A DNA stretch of 64,000 nt from positions 28,116 to 92,115 of the forward strand of contig JAMPDT010000001.1 in the NCBI GenBank assembly GCA_023665525.1, written 5' to 3'. The notes below the pieces were generated by a model, which did not search any database, was not told where the DNA came from, and saw only the letters and a list, made by a program, of their open reading frames with translations. The translations under genes were made by a program, and so were the position numbers. Positions 9,696 through 16,778 of the stretch are shown here, piece after piece (position 1 is the first letter of the stretch; the number at the start of each line of letters is the position of its first letter). Origin of the DNA: Butyrivibrio sp. GTDB taxonomy: Bacteria; Bacillota; Clostridia; Lachnospirales; Lachnospiraceae.

Positions 9696-10790
9696 TCAGC
9701 CCAAAAGCGTGCGGATTATATGCTCGGCGTAATCTCCGATCAGACGGGGATTGCCGCGGAAATCCTCGGTATATTCAAAGAACGTGATTTTGTCGCGGTA
9801 GTCTATTTTAAAATACGGCGAAATGATTTCCTCGTACTGGGGCAGAAAGATTCCCGTTTTTTTGCTGTAACAGTTGGCTGCCTTCGCCTGAGTGCGGTAA
9901 TTTTTGTCCACGTAAAAGGCGACGCTCTTGTGTACGGAGCGGTCCTCCTCGGGAAGATAGTAATAGTCCCTGTAATTGGGATAAAAATACTTAAGCTCGT
10001 CCGTATGCGCGCTTACGCATATGCGCCCCTTGTTTTCAAACATTGTTATATAAAAATATTCGTTGCCGTAGGATACGCGCATAGGGACGCTTTCATCGAG
10101 CAGCAGGTTAATGACCACCTCCTTGCGCGCCGCGGACTTGGCGGACGGGGAAACTCTAAGCTCCATGCCCTCAACCGAATAGCGCTTGTCCGCTATGCAG
10201 CCGTAGCTCATAATCGGGGCGATTCCCGATACGCCGAGAACGTCCTCGCGGTTGTGCGTGAGCAAAAGCTCCAAAAGCTCCTCGGAGCGGCTTGAAAGAT
10301 AGTCGTTGTATATTTTTATAAGCTCGCCGCCCGTGTATTTGTCCTCGCGCGAAATGCCCAAGAAGCCCTCAACCGACTTCTGCTTTATGTTTTCCAGCTT
10401 AAAAAGCATTTTGAAGGGCTGGATTTTTTTGTAAATGTCGATGCTCTGTATTCCCGAAAAATCGCAGGGAATGTCCAGCATACGGCATTTTTTTATTATG
10501 TAGGGAATGTCGAAGCCGCTGCCGTTGTAATGCACGAGAGCCTTGAAGCGGGAGGCGAAGCCGAGAAACGCCGTGATCACGTCCCGTTCGGAATCCGACG
10601 TGTCCGCGAACCACTGGGTCACGCGGCATTTCCCGTCCGAGAAATAGGCGCAGCCAATCAGATAGAGCGTGGTCGAGGCGGGAGCGAAGCCCGTCGTTTC
10701 TATGTCAAAAAACAGGATTTCCGAGGCGTCGCAGGGACACATGGGTATTGTGAAATTCAGCGTATCCGTGGTGCTTGTAAATTCCTTCAT
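9696..10790 (-). CDS. YprB-like ribonuclease H-fold exonuclease
   Basis: A 364-residue protein with a DEDDh 3'-5' exonuclease fold: FFDIETTG (first D and E), HYNGSGFDIPYI (second D), and THNREDVLGV (H and D). This is the YprB family of RNase H-like proteins found next to helicase genes in Bacilli; here no such helicase is adjacent. The C-terminal third (after about 210) is a conserved tail without a known motif. The gene is minus strand and divergent from the island; a possible promoter (TACACA, 16-base spacer, TATAAT on the minus strand) lies at 10823-10850 and touches the left direct repeat. Confidence 0.82.
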   Translation of the reverse strand: MKEFTSTTDTLNFTIPMCPCDASEILFFDIETTGFAPASTTLYLIGCAYFSDGKCRVTQWFADTSDSERDVITAFLGFASRFKALVHYNGSGFDIPYIIKKCRMLDIPCDFSGIQSIDIYKKIQPFKMLFKLENIKQKSVEGFLGISREDKYTGGELIKIYNDYLSSRSEELLELLLTHNREDVLGVSGIAPIMSYGCIADKRYSVEGMELRVSPSAKSAARKEVVINLLLDESVPMRVSYGNEYFYITMFENKGRICVSAHTDELKYFYPNYRDYYYLPEEDRSVHKSVAFYVDKNYRTQAKAANCYSKKTGIFLPQYEEIISPYFKIDYRDKITFFEYTEDFRGNPRLIGDYAEHIIRTLLG

Positions 10791-10849
10791 TTCTCCTCCG
10801 TCGTAAAGCAGATTTTAATATAATTATACATGAAAGGAGAAAAATGTGT

Positions 10850-10871
10850 AGCTTTTTTTGGTGAAAAGTTA
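10850..10871 (+). repeat. 22-bp direct repeat, left copy (candidate attL)
   Basis: AGCTTTTTTTGGTGAAAAGT plus TA, identical in all 22 positions to the copy at 17061-17082. It lies exactly where base composition changes from core to island. Confidence 0.85.
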
Positions 10872-11074
10872 GTTATTGCATGGAACGCAGTGATTATGTA
10901 ATCTGCAATTTGATTGCCATTTTGTTATTGTTGTGAAATCAGAAAACGGTATGGAAGGTGGTTCCGTATATACTATTTTTACTTTAGAAATAACTCGATG
11001 GTATCATATATGAAAAACAACTGATAATAATGCACCTGCATTTTGCATAAAATGGTGAAATTTGAAAATAGTTG

Positions 11075-11103
11075 TTGAAAAATGCGGAGAAATAGGATAA
11101 AAT
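11075..11103 (+). promoter_or_regulatory. Sigma-A promoter abutting the left inverted repeat
   Basis: TTGAAA at 11075-11080, exactly 17 bases, then TAAAAT at 11098-11103. The last T of the -10 box is also the first base of the 62-bp inverted repeat, so the promoter lies outside the segment that would invert. Transcription would start at about 11110 and run through the repeat into whichever gene occupies the left end, at present the ATPase. Confidence 0.7.
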
Positions 11104-11164
11104 GAATGATAATTGAAAGTTATCCGTTGTATTTTGGGGCGAATAATTAGGAAATTTTCCATTG
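11103..11164 (+). repeat. 62-bp perfect inverted repeat, left arm
   Basis: Bases 11103-11164 are the exact reverse complement of 14900-14961, with no mismatch in 62 positions. Identity stops abruptly on both sides: outside the repeat the flanks are A versus T, inside they are A versus G. The arm begins TGAATGATAATTGAAAGTTA and ends GAAATTTTCCATTG. A weak internal promoter-like pair (TTATCC, 16-base spacer, AATAAT) can be read inside it. Confidence 0.95.
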
Positions 11165-11227
11165 AATTAAGCTAAGAAAATGTAACTATTCATTTTATAA
11201 ATCATTTACAAGAGGAGATTGTGCGCT

Positions 11228-13786
11228 ATGAATTTCTTAAATAGAGAAAAGCAACGTAGCTTATTAAAACAATGTTTGGATAAAATCCAACATGGTATAG
11301 AACAATGCATATGGGTAGAAGGTAGCAGTGGGACTGGGAAAACTTATTTTGTAAAATACATGAAGAAGCAAGAGAACCCGCCAGTTTTTTGTTTTGACGA
11401 CTATAGCTGGTTGTATAAATGTAACTCAAATGATATCAATAAGGAGTTCTCATATATTATTGCGCTTGTTTCAGATTTTCAAATTAAGCATCCAAATGAA
11501 TTTAATAATTATCTTATTAATTACTTTAACAAAATTTACAGTACAAGCTGGGTAGAAGTTCTTGTACATCTGATTCCAAATATTAAATTTACTGAATGGG
11601 CAAAAGGCATCGTTAATTATTGTGCAGAAGATATTTCAAACGCAAAAAGCGATATATCATCAAGGCTATATTCACAAGGGCTTCCAAAATTCTTTGCTGA
11701 ATTAATCCTATATATGCTGAATAAGGTTGAAAAGCGAGAAAAAGTTCTGTTCTGTATTGATGATGCATGTTGGTTAGATGATAATTCAATTAAAACAATT
11801 AATATTATTCTAAATATGCTTTTGTTCTCAGATGTAGCAAATTTCAAAATTTCCTTTGCAATAATTACTAGGAGAAAAGAAGAACTGGAATATGGAACAT
11901 CTAATTATGAAATATTAGAAAATATCTTAAAGGATTATTTCGGCACACTGGAATATATTTATGTTAAAAATTTTGATATTGAAACAACAAAAAAATATGT
12001 GGAATTGATGAATAAAACAGTAATATTAGAAAAATCAACTTCTATTTATAGAATAACAAATGGTAATCCTCAAGAACTATATCAAGCACTGAAAATTGAT
12101 AGTGAAGATCTGTTAGAATTATGTGAACGCCAAAGTAATAATACTATAAATATGCCAATTTCTAATGAATTAGTCTTTAATTTTATTAATAAGAATTTAT
12201 GCGTACTGCCTATACTTGCCAGTATCTCGCTGGTACATACTACAATACCACAATCTTGGTTGCCAATATTAGTACAATCAATTTGTAATAAGGTGCATAT
12301 CTCTTTTAGTTCATCAAGTTATGATGAAAGTGTTGTTCTGTTAGAGGAAAATGATTTAATCTCCAATAAAAAAAATAAAATGATAATTGGGCACGATTCA
12401 ATCAAAGAAATTATAAGAAGGTTTCTGCAAGAAAATGGGGAATATACTGATTATATTGACGCTATTGCTGGAGGCTTAGAAATCTGTAGTGAGCCTTCTG
12501 ATGTTATGAAAGATATATTCTATTTGTATGCAGATTGCGATCCTAAAAAGTGTTTTAATTTTTTTGTTAAAAATCATACATCTGGAAATACATTAGATGC
12601 TGATATTTATAAGGTTGTAATAGGGAGCTTGATAAAAGATTGTTCAATATTTACACATAACAATTTAAATAATATTATTGTTCCGATAATAATTAAAGAG
12701 TGCGCATTTCTGTCATTATATGACGATGTTTATGAAATATGCCGTATGGTTTATTATATGATGGGGGATTTAACACCCAATATAATGTTCCAATATTTAG
12801 CCTTGTTTTCCAAAGTGTTAATTGAAATGGCACGACTTGACATGAATCAACAGTTTAATGCTATAAGCATTATTAATGAGGCACTGCAAATAGAAAATCT
12901 TAGTGCAGATGCGAGGATAGAGGCACACTTATTGGCAATGTCTGCATATGAACATATATTAGATTTTGATGATATAATGAAAAATAACATTAAAGCTACA
13001 AAAATTTATTTGGATTATGCAGTCTCAGATTATTTGAAAGCTATGTATTTGCGAAATCAAGGTTTAGTAAAATCACACATTGAATTAAAGAGATCATATG
13101 AAGAAGCTATTAGTTATGCAGAAGATATAGATGATATTCGGCAGAAAAATCTAATGTTAGGAACTTGCCATAATAATCTTGGGCTTAGTTATTGGTATTC
13201 TAACGATCTCGCAAATGCTAAAACTCACTTCTATATGGCAAAACAATATTTGGAAAACATAGGATATGATATTTTTAGAGTGTTAAATAATATTTCGATG
13301 TGTTATTTGCTTGAAGGTGATTTGTCAAAGGCATATAAGTATTTGTTACAAGCAAAAGTTCTTAATATAGACTGCATTTTTGAAAAACTATGTATTCAAA
13401 GCAATCTTGCAATCATAGAATGGAAACTAGGGAAAAAAGAATCCGCAAAGCAGATATCTCTTGACATATATAATGAGTATATTAATAATAACAAGCAAAC
13501 AGCAGATGAACTGATATATAGCTCTGTAATGGTAAATTTAGGCTATTTTTCTTTTTGTGATGGCAATTACTTAGATGCTGCCAATAAGTATAAAGAGTCC
13601 CAGTTTTTTAAATATAGATATAATAATGAAGAACAGTTAAATAAAAGGCAAGCCATGATTGAAATTTGCCTCTCAAAAATTAATTTGTTACCTTCAAAAG
13701 AAATAGATATGGATATAGATGATAAAGGGCAGGATATATTTAAATGCATGTACGCACCGATTAGCTTTGCATATTATGTAATCTAA
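11228..13786 (+). CDS. STAND/AAA_16-type ATPase with C-terminal TPR repeats
   Basis: An 852-residue cytosolic protein. Residues 5-10 (NREKQR) resemble the conserved start of AAA_16 ATPases, the Walker A is GSSGTGKT (32-39), Walker B is LFCIDDACWLD (about 173-183), sensor-1 like ITRR follows, and ITNGNPQEL (about 275) matches the GNP motif of the MalT/adenylate-cyclase-associated ATPases. From about 560 to 830 helical repeats read as TPRs (for example NNLGLSYWYSNDLANAKTHF, NNISMCYLLEGDLSKAYKYL). No HTH, nuclease, TIR or other output domain is visible at either end. Start ATG follows AAGAGGAG. AT-rich codon use differs from the core. It may act as a sensor or defence NTPase; function is unknown. 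Confidence 0.75.
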   Translation: MNFLNREKQRSLLKQCLDKIQHGIEQCIWVEGSSGTGKTYFVKYMKKQENPPVFCFDDYSWLYKCNSNDINKEFSYIIALVSDFQIKHPNEFNNYLINYFNKIYSTSWVEVLVHLIPNIKFTEWAKGIVNYCAEDISNAKSDISSRLYSQGLPKFFAELILYMLNKVEKREKVLFCIDDACWLDDNSIKTINIILNMLLFSDVANFKISFAIITRRKEELEYGTSNYEILENILKDYFGTLEYIYVKNFDIETTKKYVELMNKTVILEKSTSIYRITNGNPQELYQALKIDSEDLLELCERQSNNTINMPISNELVFNFINKNLCVLPILASISLVHTTIPQSWLPILVQSICNKVHISFSSSSYDESVVLLEENDLISNKKNKMIIGHDSIKEIIRRFLQENGEYTDYIDAIAGGLEICSEPSDVMKDIFYLYADCDPKKCFNFFVKNHTSGNTLDADIYKVVIGSLIKDCSIFTHNNLNNIIVPIIIKECAFLSLYDDVYEICRMVYYMMGDLTPNIMFQYLALFSKVLIEMARLDMNQQFNAISIINEALQIENLSADARIEAHLLAMSAYEHILDFDDIMKNNIKATKIYLDYAVSDYLKAMYLRNQGLVKSHIELKRSYEEAISYAEDIDDIRQKNLMLGTCHNNLGLSYWYSNDLANAKTHFYMAKQYLENIGYDIFRVLNNISMCYLLEGDLSKAYKYLLQAKVLNIDCIFEKLCIQSNLAIIEWKLGKKESAKQISLDIYNEYINNNKQTADELIYSSVMVNLGYFSFCDGNYLDAANKYKESQFFKYRYNNEEQLNKRQAMIEICLSKINLLPSKEIDMDIDDKGQDIFKCMYAPISFAYYVI

Positions 13787-13821
13787 TATGTGCAATATAT
13801 TAGTACAATGAATAATAAATT

Positions 13822-13963
13822 TCTGATACATTGGCATAGCATGATTGATCATACGCAAGGCGGAGAAGTGCGTTGTAATGACGACTACGGCGAACGACAA
13901 CTATGCAGCAGATGAATATCCAAACAAATCAATGTATCAGTTAATTATTATTCAATGTATCAG
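13822..13963. other. Repeat-rich, foldable spacer between convergent genes
   Basis: Between the two convergent genes, CTGATACATTG (13822-13832) is complementary to CAATGTATCAG at 13930-13940, and the latter recurs at 13953-13963 over the transcarbamylase stop codon. Inside, GCATAG (13834-13839) pairs with CTATGC (13901-13906), and GTTGT (13873) with ACAAC. It could form a nested stem working as a two-way terminator. No poly-T tract gives a clear intrinsic terminator, so the role is uncertain. Confidence 0.4.
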
Positions 13964-14874
13964 GACATAAAATATGATAAGAAAAGGGAACCACGAACAT
14001 ACAGTCCATTATAAGCTTGTGTAAAGTATTTTGAACCAGGAAATTCATCAAAATACTTGGGTAATTCTTTTGTTCTTGGTAATGGATGCAGAATTATTGT
14101 ATCTGTTGTAAAATTTTGGTATAGTTGCTTTGAAGACATAATAAATTCATCATAAAAGTGTGTTTCTTTAAAAATTTTATCCATATAAATTACATTGATT
14201 TGATTAGAAATATCACAATCCAAAAAATCATCAAGGGAGGCATAGTAAGATATATCTATATTATTCAAAAATTTATTTGTAATTGACTCCATTAATAAAA
14301 TACCCTTTTGACATAAAATATGTACATGAATATTCTCCCAATTAGATAGTCCTAACAGAAAAGAATTAATCGTCCGCTGTCGAGGCGTTCCTATAATTAA
14401 AATATTTATGCCTGATAAATCTGCTCCAAGAGAATCTGTTAATGTAAATAAATCAGTTAACGCTTGTGTTGGATGCTCTATATTTCCGCTTCCAGCAGAA
14501 ATAACAGGTACAGACGTTCCTTTAAGAAACTCGTCCATATAGGTTGCATCAATTGTGCGCATTACAATGATGTCACAATAATTACTAACAATTACCCCCA
14601 TATCATCTAATGGCTCATAATAGGGAGGACCACTCCGAGAATGATTTATATCTGAAAATCCAATAGTTTTCCCATTCAATTTCAAAAAAGCGGACTGAAA
14701 GCTTAATTGAGTGCGTGTACTTGGTTGTAAAAACAAAGAAGCAAGAATTTTTCCAAATAAGGCATTATAATTTTTTTCAAATAATTTATCTTTTGCTTTA
14801 GCAACTGAAAAAATTTCTTCCATTTGTGTTTTTGTTATGTCCAATATTGATATTAAATTTTTATTCATTTTCAT
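13960..14874 (-). CDS. Divergent aspartate carbamoyltransferase-like protein
   Basis: A 304-residue transcarbamylase. The carbamoyl-phosphate site is intact: PSTRT (51-55), R106 in IVMRT, HPTQAL (134-139) and R167 in QRTINS. The C-terminal HPLPR (263-267) is also present. In the 80s loop, where aspartate enzymes have GKKGET with the essential lysine, this protein has SGPPYYEP. The aspartate-binding TRVQKE motif is replaced by DKIFKE. So the reaction with carbamoyl phosphate looks plausible but aspartate may not be the acceptor. No pyrimidine genes are nearby. Three ATGs cluster at the start; GGGAG spacing favours 14874 over 14880. AT-rich. Confidence 0.8.
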   Translation of the reverse strand: MKMNKNLISILDITKTQMEEIFSVAKAKDKLFEKNYNALFGKILASLFLQPSTRTQLSFQSAFLKLNGKTIGFSDINHSRSGPPYYEPLDDMGVIVSNYCDIIVMRTIDATYMDEFLKGTSVPVISAGSGNIEHPTQALTDLFTLTDSLGADLSGINILIIGTPRQRTINSFLLGLSNWENIHVHILCQKGILLMESITNKFLNNIDISYYASLDDFLDCDISNQINVIYMDKIFKETHFYDEFIMSSKQLYQNFTTDTIILHPLPRTKELPKYFDEFPGSKYFTQAYNGLYVRGSLFLSYFMS

Positions 14875-14899
14875 AATCATCTCTCCCTATTTATATGTC

Positions 14900-14961
14900 C
14901 AATGGAAAATTTCCTAATTATTCGCCCCAAAATACAACGGATAACTTTCAATTATCATTCA
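14900..14961 (-). repeat. 62-bp perfect inverted repeat, right arm
   Basis: Exact reverse complement of 11103-11164. It lies 19 bases upstream of the transcarbamylase gene (counted from 14880) and its outer end runs directly into the poly-U tract of the recombinase terminator. No promoter is visible outside this arm, unlike the left one. Confidence 0.95.
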
Positions 14962-14987
14962 AAAACGGCAGCTCCTCGCGGAGCTGC
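14961..14987 (-). terminator. Intrinsic terminator of the recombinase gene
   Basis: On the minus strand GCAGCTCC, loop GCGA, GGAGCTGC is followed by CGTTTTT. It starts eight bases after the recombinase stop codon and ends at the edge of the right inverted repeat. It should stop recombinase transcripts from entering the transcarbamylase gene. Confidence 0.85.
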
Positions 14988-14994
14988 TCATGTT

Positions 14995-15915
14995 TCACAC
15001 CTTTAAATCCTTCCTTGGATGCTTTGTAGCCAATATATTCATCTGCTTCGACATACTGACATGCGTGTAAATCTGAGTAATATTAATAGAGCTGTGTCCC
15101 AGCATCTCCTGAATATATCTAATATCCACCTCAGCGTCCAACAAACCGGTTGCAAAAGTATGCCTGAACATATGCGGCGTAATATGCAGGTCAATATTTG
15201 CAATAGAGGCATAATGCTTTATCATTCTGCGGACGGCTTGGTCTGATAAAGGCTGCCCGCACTGATTTACAAAAAAGTGCTGACAGCTTGCGATTTCCTG
15301 CTGAAATACAGAGTGATACTCGTCAAGAATCCGACGGACATCGGGATTGCCAATCTGTAAGCACCGTTCCTTAGCCCCCTTTCCGTAGATTAAAACAGTG
15401 TATTCCGTTAGATTAACGCTGTTTGGCTTTAGGGAGCAAAGCTCGGAAATGCGCATACCTGTGGCAAAAAGTACTTCTATCACGGCAGCGTCCCTCACGG
15501 CGTTCCGTCGTCTATACAGAGTTTTGGCTGTCGTGCATTGTGAATATATAGTCGATAAAAGCTTTTCAATAACAGGAAGCGGAATGGTTTTTGGTAAAAT
15601 AACAGGTTCTCTGAATTTAACATAAATTCTGTTAAACGGGCTTACGGCGATATAATTCCTGTATTCCATATAGTGAAAAAGAGCCTTAACGGAGGCGAGC
15701 TTTCTTTTTACCGTTTTAGGTTTATAGCGCCTGTGCAAATCAGCAATAAATACTTCTAAAATTTCCGTTCCTATATCGGAGATATTTTCAGCAGATACCT
15801 GTTCCGAGAATTGAGTCAAATCAATTTTGTATGCACGGAGAGTTTTTACGTCCAGCCGCTTTTGATGTTCGCAGAAGCCCAAATAGTTCGTGATAATTTC
15901 ATGTAGGTTATTCAT
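14995..15915 (-). CDS. Tyrosine recombinase (XerC/XerD-like)
   Basis: A 306-residue phage-integrase family recombinase with all catalytic residues: R155 (ATGMRISEL), K179 (YGKGAKER), H248 and R251 (HMFRHTFAT), H274 (LGHSSI) and nucleophile Y283 (QIYTHVS). The N-terminal SAM-like core-binding domain covers about 1-100. The start at 15915 is chosen because AAAGGAG precedes it; a longer reading adds 46 unlikely residues. It is adjacent to the right inverted repeat and inside the 22-bp direct repeats, so it could invert the 3.7-kb segment, integrate the island, or both. It is more AT-rich than core genes but less than the ATPase. Confidence 0.9.
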   Translation of the reverse strand: MNNLHEIITNYLGFCEHQKRLDVKTLRAYKIDLTQFSEQVSAENISDIGTEILEVFIADLHRRYKPKTVKRKLASVKALFHYMEYRNYIAVSPFNRIYVKFREPVILPKTIPLPVIEKLLSTIYSQCTTAKTLYRRRNAVRDAAVIEVLFATGMRISELCSLKPNSVNLTEYTVLIYGKGAKERCLQIGNPDVRRILDEYHSVFQQEIASCQHFFVNQCGQPLSDQAVRRMIKHYASIANIDLHITPHMFRHTFATGLLDAEVDIRYIQEMLGHSSINITQIYTHVSMSKQMNILATKHPRKDLKV

Positions 15916-16080
15916 AGAGTATTCTCCTTTGATTTTTATAAAACATTTTATCAAATTCCCGATACGTATCAATTTACCAATGAAGTTCTTTGGCGTAAAA
16001 ATACATGCAAAAGAAAAAACGAACTTGAAATTGTAAATTTTCTTTTTGCACAATTTCTCCGATTATTTGCTGAATTTTGT

Positions 16081-16118
16081 GCGATTTTATTGATTATATC
16101 GAAAAAATCGCATATAAT
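16081..16118 (+). promoter_or_regulatory. Promoter and candidate operator of the toxin-antitoxin pair
   Basis: TTGATT (16090-16095), 17 bases, TATAAT (16113-16118). The inverted pair GCGATTTT (16081-16088) and AAAATCGC (16104-16111) spans the -35 box and spacer, as expected of an autorepressed Phd-type operon. Confidence 0.6.
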
Positions 16119-16150
16119 AAAAGTAATCTGATGCAAGGGAGGCGAAATTT

Positions 16151-16381
16151 ATCATAACTGTTACCGCAACTGAATTTAAAACTAATTTTGGAAAATATTT
16201 GGATTTAATTGAAACAGAGGATATCTTTATAACACGTAACGGAAAAACGATTGCAAAAATCGTAAACCCGCGTATTTCTGCCGTGGATTCTCTTCGCGGG
16301 ATATTGAAGGAGGCTCCTTCTGATATTGATATGGATTCTCTGCGAGAGGAGCGTCTGTCAAAGTATGAAAATCATGTGTGA
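16151..16381 (+). CDS. Phd/YefM-type antitoxin with a non-standard start codon
   Basis: About 76 residues. The translation IITVTATEFKTNFGKYLDLI followed by ETEDIFITRNGKTIAKIVNP is the standard N-terminal DNA-binding fold of Phd-family antitoxins, which normally start MITVTATEFK. At that position the codons are ATC (16151) and ATA (16154), not ATG. AAGGGAGG at 16135-16142 is well spaced for either. The next usual start, TTG at 16199, would remove most of the DNA-binding domain. The C-terminus (SLREERLSKYENHV) is the toxin-neutralising tail. It overlaps the toxin gene by 17 bases. Confidence 0.75.
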   Translation: MITVTATEFKTNFGKYLDLIETEDIFITRNGKTIAKIVNPRISAVDSLRGILKEAPSDIDMDSLREERLSKYENHV

Positions 16382-16778
16382 TACCAATGTAATTTTTGAT
16401 GTATTGCTTGAACGGGAACCGTTTGTCACGGATTCCTGCAAAGTTTTAAATCTTTGTGAAGAGCATAAGATAGATGGATTTGTTTCTGCATCTGCCGTTA
16501 CCGATATTTATTATGTTGTAAGAAAATATACACATAGTACGGATAAGGCATACAAAGCAGTTGGTAAGCTTTTGGAAATTGTTAAGGTATGCAGTGTTAC
16601 CAACAATGATGTACTCGCTGCATTTCAGAAAAAGGCAAAGGATTTTGAGGACTGTCTTGTTGCAACTTGTGCAAAATCAATTCATTGTGATTATATTTTA
16701 ACCAGAAATAAAAAGGATTTTGAAGAGTTTGATGTTCGAGTGATTACCCCGGCTGAATTTATTTCGCGTATGGTGTGA
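16365..16778 (+). CDS. PIN-domain toxin (VapC-like)
   Basis: A 137-residue PIN-fold ribonuclease. The first acidic residue is in MCDTNVIFDVLLERE, the middle region is FVSASAVTDIYYVV, and the third acidic cluster is in KAKDFEDCLVATCA, followed by ILTRNKKDFEEF. Such toxins cut tRNA or rRNA and are neutralised by the antitoxin encoded just upstream. The start at 16365 overlaps the antitoxin reading frame; an upstream in-frame start at 16326 lies deeper inside it and has no good ribosome binding site. Confidence 0.85.
   Translation: MKIMCDTNVIFDVLLEREPFVTDSCKVLNLCEEHKIDGFVSASAVTDIYYVVRKYTHSTDKAYKAVGKLLEIVKVCSVTNNDVLAAFQKKAKDFEDCLVATCAKSIHCDYILTRNKKDFEEFDVRVITPAEFISRMV

Larger units (their letters stand above)
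10791..11227. other. Long AT-rich gap holding the left edge of the island
   Basis: No gene is seen here. From left to right the gap contains the upstream region of the minus-strand exonuclease gene, the left copy of the 22-bp direct repeat (10850-10871), about 200 bases of featureless AT-rich DNA, a near-consensus promoter (11075-11103), the left arm of the 62-bp inverted repeat (11103-11164), and a 63-base leader ending in AAGAGGAG before the ATPase gene. Base composition falls sharply compared with the preceding core genes at about 10.8 kb. Confidence 0.8.
11165..14899. other. Candidate invertible DNA segment carrying two convergent genes
   Basis: The 3.7-kb interval between the arms of the perfect 62-bp inverted repeat. 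It contains the STAND ATPase gene reading in from the left end and the transcarbamylase-like gene reading in from the right end; both starts lie within 65 bases of a repeat arm. With a fixed promoter outside the left arm and a terminator outside the right arm, inversion would exchange which gene is transcribed. A complete tyrosine recombinase is encoded 95 bases beyond the right arm stop point. Inversion is inferred; the alternative is a composite of terminal inverted repeats from a transposon that has lost its transposase. Confidence 0.65.

Noticed and set aside
11103-14961. Reading the 62-bp repeats as terminal repeats of an insertion sequence or transposon
   Set aside because: There is no transposase between them, and the outside flanks share only AAAA, which is weak in such AT-rich DNA. 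It remains the main alternative to an invertible segment but is less well supported given the adjacent recombinase, promoter and terminator.
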